From Bacilli bacterium (lineage in GTDB: Bacteria; Bacillota_I; Bacilli_A; RFN20; DUOF01): a stretch of 46,256 nucleotides of DNA. The notes beneath the pieces were generated by a model, which had not been told where the DNA came from, did not search any database, and was given only the letters and a program-made list of their open reading frames with translations. The translations under genes were made by a program, and so were the position numbers. Of this stretch, positions 1 through 10,200 are shown in pieces (position 1 is the stretch's first letter; the number at the start of each line of letters is the position of its first letter). Location of the stretch: positions 1 through 46,256 of the forward strand of contig JAFWYE010000005.1 in the NCBI GenBank assembly GCA_017517765.1, read 5' to 3'.

Positions 1-606
1 AACATCAGCAGCCTTAGTATATATTCCTCCACCAACTCTGGCAAATAAAGCAATAAATGAAGCTCCTAATCCATACCCTGTAACCACATGAGCAGCAGTT
101 GCTATCTCTTTAGTAATACAAGAGAAAATAAGGAAAGTTAGAGTTAATCCTAACATACTAAATCCTACAACACTAAGACCTAAAACAGAACCACCATTGA
201 ACGCTACTTTTAATGCAGCAGACATTCCCTTATCTTTGGCGGCACTTGCAACTCTAGAATTAGATTTAGTCGCAGCAATCATTCCAATATATCCAGCAAG
301 AGCACTAAGTGTAGCACCACAAACAAATGCCAAACTAGCTTGTAAGCCAATACCTTCAGCATTTTTTAAAGCAGGAATAAACCCTAATACAGCAAGTAAT
401 ATAGCTACCCCTGCTACAAATATAGCAATTACTTTATATTCTCTTTTTAAAAATGCCATTGCCCCCTCATGAATATAGGAAGAAATCTCCTCCATTTTCT
501 TATCTTCTACCTTAAGCCTTTTATTTCTTCTGTATAATACAAAAGCATATAAAACAGAAATAAGTGAAGCAGCAATTGCAATATATAAATAATTAATATA
601 TTCCAT
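1..606 (-). CDS. hppA: Membrane-bound proton/sodium-translocating pyrophosphatase, N-terminal part (runs off the window)
   Basis: Integral membrane enzyme that hydrolyses pyrophosphate and uses the energy to pump H+ or Na+ out of the cytoplasm. The first 202 codons are visible and open through the window edge. The start is ATG at 606 behind a good GGGGTGAT ribosome site. Residues 1-20 form a first membrane helix, followed by a charged loop (RRNKRLKVEDKKMEEIS), the IHEGAMAFLKREYK segment typical of the family, further helices, and at the edge GGGIYTKAADV, the start of the family's cytoplasmic substrate-binding region. Known members are about 650-700 aa, so roughly 70% is missing. Whether it pumps H+ or Na+ and whether it needs K+ cannot be read from this part. 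The missing remainder lies to the left of base 1. Confidence 0.93.
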   Translation of the reverse strand, partial: MEYINYLYIAIAASLISVLYAFVLYRRNKRLKVEDKKMEEISSYIHEGAMAFLKREYKVIAIFVAGVAILLAVLGFIPALKNAEGIGLQASLAFVCGATLSALAGYIGMIAATKSNSRVASAAKDKGMSAALKVAFNGGSVLGLSVVGFSMLGLTLTFLIFSCITKEIATAAHVVTGYGLGASFIALFARVGGGIYTKAADV

Positions 607-675
607 TTTTATCACCCCAATAACTTCATTGTAAAATTAATATACTTTTTTTAAAAGTAAATCACTAACATTTAA

Positions 676-700
676 TAAAAAAGCCAAGTTATACTTGGCA
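676..700 (-). terminator. Rho-independent terminator after the lipoprotein gene
   Basis: A perfect hairpin GCCAAG-TTATA-CTTGGC at 683-699 is followed on the minus strand by a T-run (A-run at 677-682 on plus). It ends the operon that begins near 4191. Confidence 0.85.
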
Positions 701-706
701 TTTTAA

Positions 707-1141
707 TTATTCAGTAGGTTTTATTACCAATTTAATAGGACCATCATTCCAATATCTAATTTTAAGATAATATACTTTGTTATTATTAACACTTCTTTCA
801 CTATATCTATATAATTTTTGAGTATCATCTACTCTCATAGCAATCGTTTGAAGCATTCCATCTGCTCTTATTTCAATTCTATCAAATCTCACTTCATCAC
901 TCTCTAAAATAAAATCTATTGATTCTTCTCCATGAGCAGTAAATTTATAATAATAAAAAGTATTTGTTTCTACATTATTAGTTAGGCTAGTATATTCTCC
1001 ATTTGCATAATTAAGAGTTTGAGAAATATCATGATTACATATACAAACACCATAATCATTATAAATATGAGTATGTACACATGAACATCCACTTACTAGA
1101 CATGCAAATAAAACCATCACACATAAAAATATTTTTTTCAT
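707..1141 (-). CDS. Small lipoprotein of unknown function
   Basis: 144 aa. It starts with a signal peptide (MKKIFLCVMVLFACLVSGC) with lipobox LVSGC, cleavage before Cys19, so the mature protein should be lipid-anchored on the outer face of the membrane. After the anchor come a Cys/His-rich stretch (CSCVHTHIYNDYGVCICNHD) that could bind metal or form disulfides, and a mainly beta-type domain (residues about 50-140) with a YYYKF pattern reminiscent of small carbohydrate-binding-like sandwich folds; this last point is only an impression. It is the last gene of a three-gene operon after the Sel1/zinc-ribbon protein (12-base gap) and is followed by a strong terminator. I recognise no family. Confidence 0.85.
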   Translation of the reverse strand: MKKIFLCVMVLFACLVSGCSCVHTHIYNDYGVCICNHDISQTLNYANGEYTSLTNNVETNTFYYYKFTAHGEESIDFILESDEVRFDRIEIRADGMLQTIAMRVDDTQKLYRYSERSVNNNKVYYLKIRYWNDGPIKLVIKPTE

Positions 1142-1153
1142 AGTTTATCCTCC

Positions 1154-3277
1154 CTATAGAACCTTTTTTATTAAATATCCTTCTTTTTCTTCCATTTTTA
1201 AATATTTCTTACAATACTCATAAAAATAAGAAAAATACTTATTATCCACTATCTTCACTTTAATATATTTGCAATAGCAATGTTCACATCTCTTTATCAA
1301 ATAAGCAAATAATTTATCTGTAAGTTCATATTTAAGATCACTCTCTTCATAAACAAAGAAATCCTTTATAAAGAAACAATTATACGTTTCTGTATCAGTT
1401 ACTCTAATTCCTTCTCCTATTAGATAAGCTCTATGTGCTCTCTTACTTGTGTCATATATAACTAGATAATCCATACTATATGTATATCTTAGATTTGCAT
1501 CCTCTACATATCCTAAATTAGTTTCTCCTTCTTCCATATCTAAAGGAGCACCCTTACCAATATCATATTCTTCACCCATATAAGTTGGTCTTATTTCCAA
1601 TGGCCCATCTACTATTCCTTTTAACCCATATCCAACATAATTAAAAATATAATTATCTATTTCACTAGCATGTTCATAATTTCTTAAAAAAGCATAGAAC
1701 TCTTCATACTCTTTATTCTCATTATTAAAATCTATATATCCATCGCCTCTAGCTCTAGCTAGTTTCTCTATGTACTTCAATATAACTTTAATAGTTTCTT
1801 CATCTCTAGCAGCTAATACTCTAAGAGAATACAATGGTTGATCTTTACCTGCATAAGCTTTAATTATAGGATTTAAAATTGATTCTCCAATAAACGATCC
1901 TACATATTCACCATTAATATATGCTACAACATAATCACAATTCTCATAATTATCACTATTATCTTTTGAGATGTATCTTAAATAGCACCCTTCTTGAGGA
2001 TCATATATTGCACTAGTATTTTCAGGAATAAATTCAATTCCATCTATTACTAGTTCATCCAAAATAAGTTTCTCTTCACTATATAATTTCATTTCATTCC
2101 ACTTCCTTTTACAACTAGAACAGATTTCATAATTATCTTCTACTACTTTAGTATCAAATTCACCACAATGAGGACACCTTAATGCTTCTAGATCTGCCTT
2201 AAGTTCTTTGAATTTCTTTGGATCTACAGAATCTATAGGATCATAATAACATAAGTATTCATAAGCGCTTTCATAGTCTACATCTACTCCAATACCTTTA
2301 TAGTAACACTCTACTAACTCAACAGTGTACTCATAAAAAGTAGAATCAATAACACTATCAAAACATTCAAATGCCTTATATTCATCTACTTTACACCCCT
2401 TACCATCTCTATAGCACCTACCAAGTTCAGCCATAGATACAGGAGTTTTCTTTTTATTTGAATATAACAATTGAAATCCTTCTTTTTCTTTACCATTATT
2501 AAGATAAATCATAGCAAGATGATGAGTTCCATACTCTTCACCATACTCTATCGCTTCTTTATACCATTTAATTGCCTCATTTAAATCTTTTTGACACCCT
2601 AGCCCTCTTTCATATAATTGACCTAAATCAACCATTGCATCACTATTCCCATTTAAAGAAGCTTTTAGATAATATTTGAAACTTTCATTATAATTCTCAC
2701 AAATGCGATAATTTTTTGCTTTCACATATTGAGCAAGTCCCGAATTTAAAACATCGGCAGCAAAGCTAATATACTCTTCTTTTTTTTCTTTGTCATCAAG
2801 AAAGTAAGCCATATCAATATATGATTTAGGGTATCCTAATTCCATTCCTCTTTTATGAACTTTTATTTCTTTATCTTTATCTTTACAATATAAGTGTGCT
2901 AGTTCATCTAAAGCTGGTAAAAAGCCTAAATCAATTGCTTGGTTTAAAATCTCAACTCTTTCTTCTAATGGTTTTTTTATAACGTATCCATTCGCAGAAA
3001 ACACCATACTACTACCATGATTCATCATAAGTAATTCATCTAATAATTTAAGTGCCTTTGGTTCATCTTCATTATAATCATGAAATTTTCTAGCCCTGTA
3101 TTCATCCTCATCATCCATTTTATCAACATCATCCCCATAATAAAGACGTTGCATATATGCAAACTTAATATTGAGATTTTTAGGATATTTCCTATATAAA
3201 GCCGATAATTCACTAACACTTCTATGACTATATCTTTTAACCTCTTTTTCCTCAGTTTCCCAATCATAACTTTTCAT
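1154..3277 (-). CDS. Sel1/TPR-repeat protein with zinc ribbon and possible tandem GNAT-like C-terminal halves
   Basis: 707 aa, soluble. Residues about 75-350 are degenerate Sel1/TPR helical repeats, clearest at 210-245 (AMVDLGQLYERGLGCQKD, then NEAIKWYKEA) and 280-340 (SMAELGRCYRDGKGCK). These normally serve as protein-binding scaffolds. Residues 368-389 form a zinc ribbon with Cys 368, 371, 386 and 389 (CPHC...CSSC). The remaining 310 residues look like two similar alpha/beta units, each with a strand (SLRVLAARDE; CFFIKDFFVYEE), a long helix and a further strand and helix ending in FYAFLRNYEH or FYEYCKKYLKM, which resembles the second half of a GNAT fold. That reading is an inference. The gene follows the 300-aa protein after 11 bases and precedes the lipoprotein, so it is co-transcribed with both. 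The ribosome site is weak. Confidence 0.85.
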   Translation of the reverse strand: MKSYDWETEEKEVKRYSHRSVSELSALYRKYPKNLNIKFAYMQRLYYGDDVDKMDDEDEYRARKFHDYNEDEPKALKLLDELLMMNHGSSMVFSANGYVIKKPLEERVEILNQAIDLGFLPALDELAHLYCKDKDKEIKVHKRGMELGYPKSYIDMAYFLDDKEKKEEYISFAADVLNSGLAQYVKAKNYRICENYNESFKYYLKASLNGNSDAMVDLGQLYERGLGCQKDLNEAIKWYKEAIEYGEEYGTHHLAMIYLNNGKEKEGFQLLYSNKKKTPVSMAELGRCYRDGKGCKVDEYKAFECFDSVIDSTFYEYTVELVECYYKGIGVDVDYESAYEYLCYYDPIDSVDPKKFKELKADLEALRCPHCGEFDTKVVEDNYEICSSCKRKWNEMKLYSEEKLILDELVIDGIEFIPENTSAIYDPQEGCYLRYISKDNSDNYENCDYVVAYINGEYVGSFIGESILNPIIKAYAGKDQPLYSLRVLAARDEETIKVILKYIEKLARARGDGYIDFNNENKEYEEFYAFLRNYEHASEIDNYIFNYVGYGLKGIVDGPLEIRPTYMGEEYDIGKGAPLDMEEGETNLGYVEDANLRYTYSMDYLVIYDTSKRAHRAYLIGEGIRVTDTETYNCFFIKDFFVYEESDLKYELTDKLFAYLIKRCEHCYCKYIKVKIVDNKYFSYFYEYCKKYLKMEEKEGYLIKKVL

Positions 3278-3288
3278 AATATATTCTC

Positions 3289-4191
3289 TTATTTCTTTGA
3301 TTTAAATAGTTTAGCAAAAAATGATTTAATTCCACTTGTTACAGGTTTTTTATTCTTTGCCATCGCTTCACTTATAGCAACTTCATCAATCTCTACATTT
3401 ATTGTTTCATTCTTCTTTGTAGTATCTTCAAGTATACAAATTGCATATTTATCACTCTTTGTATAACTTCTATCTTTATAAGCTTCTATCTCTTCTTTTG
3501 TATCTACTGTTATAAAATGATAATAAGGGATATGCTCATAAGTAATACATTTATTACAAACCATATTATTCTCTGCATCACGAACAATATACTTTTTCCC
3601 ATTTATAAGTGCTTGTTCAAATAGGTATTGATACTTATGAGCAATAGATAAAGTTTCATCAGCTAAATAAAATGAAGTAGTAAAGCTAGTCAGTGTATCT
3701 ACAATACTTTTTAGGGCATAAAAATGATATACTTCAATATCAGTTTCTAACTTTAACCCTTTACTATTTTTAGAGGCATCTACAATATAATCATCACCAT
3801 CCTCTTTTAAGGAGTTAACAATTAAATCTCTAGCGGCTATTATTGCATCATGTAATTTACCCTCTTTTGCAACCTTATCACTTCTTCTTACATAATATGA
3901 TGTTCCATCTTCATCTGTTTTCTTTACAAAATAAGCTTTTTTACCATCATAGAAAATATCACTTAATGAAATAAAAGTAGTAGCAAACTCCCCATGATGA
4001 AAATTAGTATACTTAGAATCTAATAAGATAGCATTTAATTTATTTTCAAATGAGTCTCCTCTAGTACTAAACCATTTATCATCTTTATATTCACTTACAT
4101 TAGCTTTCATTGCATTATCAAAATCATCGCAAAAATCAATTAGTATTTTAGCTAATTCGTTAACAAACTTATAGTAATTAATATCCTTCAT
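3289..4191 (-). CDS. Unknown soluble protein; N-terminal-module member of the modular membrane family
   Basis: 300 aa, no signal peptide and no membrane helix. It is collinear with the N-terminal 280 residues of the 532-aa protein at 5611-7209: YYKF at 6-9, W(F/L)S.R at 40-44, DIFY near 78-81, GKLHD at 111-115 and (E/K)Y(I/V)VR near 200-204 occur at nearly the same residue numbers in both. It ends with IKSFFAKLFKSKK, a basic amphipathic tail like the start of the linker in the membrane-anchored relatives, after which their membrane domain is missing. It is therefore a soluble or peripherally bound form of the same module. It is first in an operon with the Sel1/zinc-ribbon protein and a lipoprotein. 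A palindrome covers its predicted promoter. The start has an AGAGGTG ribosome site. Function unknown. Confidence 0.88.
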   Translation of the reverse strand: MKDINYYKFVNELAKILIDFCDDFDNAMKANVSEYKDDKWFSTRGDSFENKLNAILLDSKYTNFHHGEFATTFISLSDIFYDGKKAYFVKKTDEDGTSYYVRRSDKVAKEGKLHDAIIAARDLIVNSLKEDGDDYIVDASKNSKGLKLETDIEVYHFYALKSIVDTLTSFTTSFYLADETLSIAHKYQYLFEQALINGKKYIVRDAENNMVCNKCITYEHIPYYHFITVDTKEEIEAYKDRSYTKSDKYAICILEDTTKKNETINVEIDEVAISEAMAKNKKPVTSGIKSFFAKLFKSKK

Positions 4192-4213
4192 AAAAACACC
4201 TCTTCACTAGTTG

Positions 4214-4243
4214 TAGTGTAACATTTACACTAATTTAAAACAA
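4214..4243 (-). promoter_or_regulatory. Predicted promoter with an overlapping perfect palindrome (candidate operator) for the 300-aa gene
   Basis: On the minus strand TTGTTT (4238-4243), a 17-base spacer and TACACT (4215-4220) form a plausible -35/-10 pair. The perfect inverted repeat TAGTGTAA-CAT-TTACACTA at 4214-4232 covers the -10 box and part of the spacer, where a repressor dimer would block transcription. The half-site resembles operators of some GntR-type regulators, but no such gene is in the window. Confidence 0.5.
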
Positions 4244-4314
4244 TAAATGAAAAGCAAAATCACTAACCCTTAACTAACTATTATAAATTTGTTACTATAA
4301 TTTTAGGTGATACT

Positions 4315-4953
4315 ATGAATTATATAGATATTTTAAATACTGATTACTATAAAGAAATCTATGCAAAAATCGAAGAATTAAAAAAAGATTTTCCGGTTAA
4401 TCATGGTTTTATCCATATTAATAATGTTATAGAAAACTCTAAACGACTAGCTATAACATTTAACCTTAATAATAAGCAAACAGAGTTACTTTTAATCGCT
4501 GCAGCATTACATGACATAGGCTACCTTTTTGGCAAAGATGATCACGCCTATAATGGAGGAATTTATTCTAAAGAATTACTAGAAACTTGGGAATTTAGTA
4601 AAGAAGATATAGAGATCATCTCAAATGCTATTTCTAATCATGGAGGAAAGACAAAAGAAGAATATGAAGAGATAATATCTATGTGTTTAATTTGTGCAGA
4701 TAAATTAGATTTTATAAATACTAGATATGATATAACTAAACTAAAGGAAGAATACTTGTCTACTTTTCCATATATTAGTGATACTTATTTAGATTACAAA
4801 AATAATCAAATAGTATTAAACATAAATGTTAGTAAAAACTTTGATGTAAAAATATTTGAAATATCTAGTTACTATAATAAATTAGAAAAATTTCTAAATT
4901 TGTTAAGTGAAAGATTAAATGCTAGTTACACTATAAAATTCAACATAAAATAA
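4315..4953 (+). CDS. HD-domain phosphohydrolase
   Basis: 212 aa cytosolic protein. The HD superfamily metal ligands are visible: His30/His34 in VNHGFIHINNV, the His66-Asp67 pair in AALHDIGYLFG, His109 in ISNHGG and Asp129 in ICADKLDF. Such proteins hydrolyse phosphoester bonds, often in nucleotides. The substrate cannot be told from the sequence. The C-terminal 60 residues look like a short alpha/beta extension seen in small single-domain HD hydrolases. It is transcribed alone, divergently from the 300-aa gene and convergently with the methyltransferase, which shares its terminator. The upstream region has a TATAAT-like box about 20 bases before the start and a GGTGAT ribosome site. Confidence 0.85.
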   Translation: MNYIDILNTDYYKEIYAKIEELKKDFPVNHGFIHINNVIENSKRLAITFNLNNKQTELLLIAAALHDIGYLFGKDDHAYNGGIYSKELLETWEFSKEDIEIISNAISNHGGKTKEEYEEIISMCLICADKLDFINTRYDITKLKEEYLSTFPYISDTYLDYKNNQIVLNINVSKNFDVKIFEISSYYNKLEKFLNLLSERLNASYTIKFNIK

Positions 4954-4977
4954 AAAGGGATTTAATCTCCCTTTTTT
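4952..4977. terminator. Bidirectional terminator between the HD gene and the methyltransferase gene
   Basis: Hairpin AAAGGGA-TTTAATC-TCCCTTT (4954-4974) with A-runs and T-runs on both sides lies between two convergent stop codons. Confidence 0.8.
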
Positions 4978-5599
4978 ATTTTGTTTTAATTAAATATCCA
5001 TTTTTATAAAAGTATGGATACTCAATAACTAAATTATCATAATATTTACTTAATGTTTTTAAAATGTCTTCTGGGGATGTTTTATTTAAACAATTTTTAT
5101 GATTTATATCATACCAATTAAGCAAGATAACTTTATTTGATATCTTTGATAATTTAGAAAAAGTATAATCTAAATCATCTAAATACATTAATACATCTCT
5201 ACATATTACATAATCAAATTTCAAATCAAATACACTCTCATCAAAATCATTTAAATTGACATTATAATGCTTATTAGAAATATCACTTATACTCTCTTTA
5301 TCCATATCCAAAGTAGCAAGATAGCTTACAGAATCCAAACTAGAAACATAACCAGTTACAAGTCCTCCACCACACCCTATTTCTAATACTTTACCTGATA
5401 CATATTTAAAACAATCAAATATCTTATTATTATAAAATTCACTTGCTTTAACATGGTCTAGTAAATGTTCCTTGTTACATTTATTACATCTTAATGTCTT
5501 TATAATACTACTATCTTCACTCCATGGATGCTCATCATAAAAATCATAGACTTCATTTTCACACTCACATATAGTTCCCCAAATATTTTTATTAGACAT
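4976..5599 (-). CDS. SAM-dependent class I methyltransferase
   Basis: 207 aa counted from ATG 5599. A GTG nine bases upstream also opens the frame, but it sits inside the GGGGTGAT ribosome site, so the ATG is chosen. Motif I of class I methyltransferases is clear (KVLEIGCGGGLVTGYV, about residues 73-88), followed by the acidic residue at the end of strand 2 (LATLDMD) and motif IV-like FDYVICRDVLMYLDD. The first 45 residues carry CEC and CNKC pairs that could bind zinc, as in methyltransferases with an N-terminal ribbon. The substrate is unknown; nothing marks it as rRNA- or quinone-specific. It follows the 532-aa membrane protein by 11 bases and ends the operon that starts at 10488. Confidence 0.88.
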   Translation of the reverse strand: MSNKNIWGTICECENEVYDFYDEHPWSEDSSIIKTLRCNKCNKEHLLDHVKASEFYNNKIFDCFKYVSGKVLEIGCGGGLVTGYVSSLDSVSYLATLDMDKESISDISNKHYNVNLNDFDESVFDLKFDYVICRDVLMYLDDLDYTFSKLSKISNKVILLNWYDINHKNCLNKTSPEDILKTLSKYYDNLVIEYPYFYKNGYLIKTK

Positions 5600-5610
5600 C
5601 TCTATCACCC

Positions 5611-7209
5611 CTACTTATTAGCAAGTACACTCTCTTTATATAACATAAAGAATATAACACATGATACTATAAGTAAAACTAGCACTAATAAACTAATTAT
5701 TATTTGTTTTAATTTATATTCTTTCCTTACCATTTTTATAATTACATAAACTAGATATGCAAGTATTAAAATAGGAATTATAAACTGAATAACTAGTGAT
5801 AAAACATAAAGAATAATTGCTGTTAATAAAGATAAAATAAAACTTCCTATTAATAAAACAAATTCTACAATAGCAAATATAACTCCAAAAACTAGTTTAA
5901 GCAAGAAACTAAAGATTACTAAAAAGCCTTCAAATCCTGGTAAAGAAAAAATAGCTTTAGTTATAAAGAATCCACTATAACAAACTCCCATAAGCTTATC
6001 TGCCATATCAAGTAAAAACTCGATAAATGCTAAGAACGCTCCCGATGGAACAAGTAAAATTAAAATGATTGGAATAATTAAAATTAACAAATCTTTTAAA
6101 AATGTAATATCAAAATTAATAACAGGCAATCTAAAGTTAAAGTTGAATTTTTTCCTTTCTTTTTTAACTTTAATTTTCTTATCTTTCTTATTTTTTACTT
6201 CAATTTCTTTTTGTTTAACTATCTTTTCTTTTTTTATCTTCTTAGTTTTATTCTTCTTTTTAAATAACCCTTTCCATTTTTTATACTTAAAGAAATCCCT
6301 TATTCCTTTATATATAAAAACAAATGGTAAAATAATAAAATGCCATATCTTTTTAAATACTTTTAAAAACTTATCTTTTTTACTTTCATCATCCATAAGT
6401 TTATCTACCATTTTAGAAGTTTTCTTATCAAGCTTTACGCTTCTAGAACAAATACCATTTATATAACTCTTTGAGGTTTCCTCTTCTTTTAAAGTAGAAA
6501 TATTTTCTTTACTAGGAGTACTTTTACAAACAAAATAAGTAGAGTGACTCTCTCCTTTTTTTTCATCACAAATGATATCCTTACTATCATTTCTAACTAC
6601 ATACTCGACACCTTTTTCTACACAATTAAAAAGTAATTTATTATATTCACTTGCACCATTAAGATAAAAATCAGGCATTAGTGAAGGATTAGTAAGTGCT
6701 TCATACCCTTCCTCTAACTCTTTAAGTAATAGGGCATTATAAAAATCAATATCATACTCTATATTACTTCCATTATCCTCAAAAAAAGAATTAAAAGAAT
6801 ATCCCTTATCTATACTCTCACTATACCATTTAATATTGTCAACATTCCTATTAATAACATCATGTAATTCACCATTAGTAAGAATATCTTTATTTATTCT
6901 TTTATAGTGTTTTCCCTTACCCTTATCATTATTTTCTAAAATAAAGAATTTATTTGTTTGAGAATAAAATATATCTCCAAGTTTTACTAATCCCTCTACA
7001 ATAAACTCTTCATATTGCATATAAATCTCATTATCATTTATAAAGTCTTCAAGCTTTAATAAATATTCTGTTTTTCTTTTACTTAGCCAAGCTTCATCAT
7101 TATTATCATTAGAGTAATCATTTGAAGCTATTGCATCAATATCTTTTCCCACATGTAAAAGTATCTCTGCATACTTTGCAATAAATTTATAATATGCTAC
7201 ATCTCTCAT
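5611..7209 (-). CDS. Multispanning membrane protein with cytosolic N-terminal module; modular family member
   Basis: 532 aa. Residues 1-260 match the soluble 300-aa protein collinearly (YYKF, WLSKR, DIFY, GELHD, EYVVR). Residues 285-310 form a hydrophobic/basic amphipathic segment (KIWHFIILPFVFIYKGIRDF), and 310-355 are almost pure Lys/Glu/Ile linker. The juxtamembrane motif FNFRLP lies at 357-362. From 370 to 525 there are about five or six hydrophobic helices, with an internal LPGF turn near 423 that recurs as IPGF in the 579-aa relative. No signal peptide, so the N-terminal half should be cytosolic. It is second in an operon, 21 bases after the 1085-aa repeat protein. The ribosome site GAGGAG lies unusually far from the ATG (about 15 bases). 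Function unknown. Confidence 0.87.
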   Translation of the reverse strand: MRDVAYYKFIAKYAEILLHVGKDIDAIASNDYSNDNNDEAWLSKRKTEYLLKLEDFINDNEIYMQYEEFIVEGLVKLGDIFYSQTNKFFILENNDKGKGKHYKRINKDILTNGELHDVINRNVDNIKWYSESIDKGYSFNSFFEDNGSNIEYDIDFYNALLLKELEEGYEALTNPSLMPDFYLNGASEYNKLLFNCVEKGVEYVVRNDSKDIICDEKKGESHSTYFVCKSTPSKENISTLKEEETSKSYINGICSRSVKLDKKTSKMVDKLMDDESKKDKFLKVFKKIWHFIILPFVFIYKGIRDFFKYKKWKGLFKKKNKTKKIKKEKIVKQKEIEVKNKKDKKIKVKKERKKFNFNFRLPVINFDITFLKDLLILIIPIILILLVPSGAFLAFIEFLLDMADKLMGVCYSGFFITKAIFSLPGFEGFLVIFSFLLKLVFGVIFAIVEFVLLIGSFILSLLTAIILYVLSLVIQFIIPILILAYLVYVIIKMVRKEYKLKQIIISLLVLVLLIVSCVIFFMLYKESVLANK

Positions 7210-7230
7210 AATAATTAATCCATCTCCTCA

Positions 7231-10200
7231 TTAGACTCCATTATATTCTGGAAAAGTAAAACGAACTTTTATCTTGTCTGGAACAAAATAAATAATATGC
7301 CCATGATTCCTATCGAGTTTTATATATTTACTACAACATATTTTATTTTGCTTAAACATTGGTTGAATCACATTCCAAATAGCATTTTTACATATTTCTT
7401 TTCCTCTTGAATAATCTCCACCTTTAAGACTAGCTTCTTTTAAATATATACTAGCCCCAACTTTAGAATCACTCCTAGAATAATCCTGCCAACTACCCCA
7501 CTTACTAAGATCGCTCTCTTGGAATTCTTTCATTAAAGTATACATGTAATCAATAGAGTTTCCTCCACCCAATGTTACTATCTCCCCACTATATAAACCA
7601 ACTTTAGCCTCTATTACTAGTGTACCTCCCTTAATAGGAGCCCCCACTAACATCTTTTCAATAGCAAGAGTTTCTTTAACATCTAAAATTTCTTCTTTAA
7701 TTATAAACTCAACATCAGGTAGATTATCATACTTATAAACTTCATTAAACTTATCTTTACAAATACTAGTAAACTCATTACTATCTACATCATATTTTAA
7801 AATATCTTTTAATAACTTATATACTTCACTAAGGTTAAGCCCCTTATAAGGAGATTCAACTTCAAATAATCTCTCCTTATATTGTTTTAATTCATCCTTA
7901 TAACTTTCAAGTTGTTTTTGATATAACTTCTCTTTTTGTTTACTACTTAATAAAGGATCACTAGAAAACTCTACTTTACTAGGATAACCAAGTTCCTCTC
8001 TTAATTCCTTAAGTTTATCTTGTTTAGTGTCTACCTCTTCATTACTAGATTCTTTTAATTCTTCTTTATTGTTAGTTATAACTTTACTTACATTATCATT
8101 ACTAGCTATATTATCTTCTTGTTTCTTTAATCTAATCTCTTCTTCTTTTTGACTAACTTTATTCTTATTTCTTAGTTCATGTGCTCTAAAAGAACCTGAA
8201 TAATCATATAGTTCATCTATGCTAAACCCTAAAGATAAAAGATAATCTCGCTCTTTTAATCTAGTTTCTAATAAAGAAGATGGTAATACATTATAAGAAT
8301 TAATAATTCTTTCATATTTTACTTTATTGATTTTTTTAAATTCTTCAAGCTGACTACACTTGTATTTATTCATTAAACTAATAGTAGTCTCACTTATTTT
8401 AGCTACACTCTTTTTATACTTTTCATCTTTATATATTTTATTAGCTAACTCTTTGTCATAATCTTTAAAATAATCATATGCCTTATTATAGTTTTCCTCA
8501 GTCCCTAAACCTAACATATGACTATTGCCTAAACTCAAATAAACTAATCTTTTTAATTTGTCATCTTTACATATTAATTTAGCCTCTACTAAATAGTTAA
8601 ATGATGTCTTTAAAGAATACTCTAAATTATACTTTTCACATGCACTCTCACTAGAATATATCCTAGATAACTCATAATAAATATAAGCATTATGTTTATC
8701 TTTATTTCTTAAAATAGTATTTACAAACATCTCATCATTTAAATCACATTCATATCCTATAATTTCAATAAATGTATCTAATGATAAATCAAAATCTAAT
8801 GTAAGAGCTTGACATATATATTTTCTTTCAATTTTTTCTTCAGTAAAAACATATAAATAATATTTAGCAAGTCTAAGCGCTATAAGTGCATTACTCATAT
8901 AATATTTCTTGTATAGTTCTAGTGATGCTATTCCCTTTTCACTTAGCTTAGCTAATTCTTTTCTTGCTATCTTACTATCTTTATAAGCAAGTATTAAAGC
9001 CTCATGATACTCTAATAAATTTTTATCACTAGATTTCAAAGTTTTAAATTCATTTAACGCTTTTTCATTTTTAAACTCGCAAGAAAGAACTAAATACTTA
9101 AAACTTTCAACTAGATTAGTGCTCTTATAATAATTATAAAGATCAAACATAGCCTCACTATGATTTAATTTAGCAGCCTCAATTAAATATGCTAACTTAC
9201 TTTCTTCATTATTTGATTTAAGTGCCTCTTTATATAAATAAACCTTCTTATCATAATCGCTTTTTCTTTCATTTTTATTCCAATGACTTCCATCATTAAT
9301 AAGAATATTTAATTCTATTTTTTCTCTTTTTTTAGTTTCCTCTTCTTCTTTTTTCTTTTTCTCTTTTTCTTTATTTATCCTATTAAGATTCATATTCTCC
9401 TTAACTTTATTTAATAACATTTCTCTAGTCTTATTTATTAAATCTTTATCTTTACTAGTCATTGCTACTAAATATGCTAAATATATATCATCATTCTTTA
9501 ATAGTTCTACATATTCTTTTATAGCCCAATCTAAATAATAACTATTAGTAATATTTCCTAAGTATATTCTTACTATTCTAGTTATACACTCCTCTTTTAA
9601 ATCTTTACTAACATTAGCTAATCTATACAAAACCTCTATATCATTATATTTATAAATCTTAGTTAGATATTCCCCCTCTTTATCTTCACCCTTATAAATA
9701 TTAGCTAATTCTAAAATAGAATCTTTATCACCATATGTTTCACCTAATAAATAGTAATCAAGAGCCTTTTTATTATCACCATTTCTTTTATAATAATCAC
9801 CTAAAGCTTTATATGCTGGTAAATACCCTAATTTAAGTGCCTTAAGTAATAACTTCTCTTCCTTTTTAGGATTATAAGGCGCTTCAAAAAATAGTTTGGC
9901 CGCCTTAGGATTAACATTATTATCCTCTTTTAAATAATATAAACTGTTAAAACTCTCTCTAGAATAGTTATTTAATTTTTCATTTTTGCTACCTGTCTTA
10001 TTTATTAATATTAATGATAAAAACTTTAAGTATTCCCTAACTTTAGTTGAAGCACTCGGATAATAAACTTTTAATATTAAATCTTCAACTTTATTGTAAT
10101 ATCCATGACCTAAATAGTTAAAAATAATATCCTTAGACTCATCATTATTAGTAAGCCTAAGATAAACATCATCAAATTCACTTTTATCATATAAATCATC

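Noticed and set aside
197..472. 91-aa open frame on the plus strand
   Set aside because: It is an antisense shadow of hppA; the opposite strand encodes clear pyrophosphatase sequence with a good start and ribosome site.
6065..6466. 133-aa open frame on the plus strand rich in Phe, Leu and Ser
   Set aside because: It lies antisense to the Lys-rich linker of the 532-aa membrane protein; Lys codons read backwards give Phe and Leu. No ribosome site.
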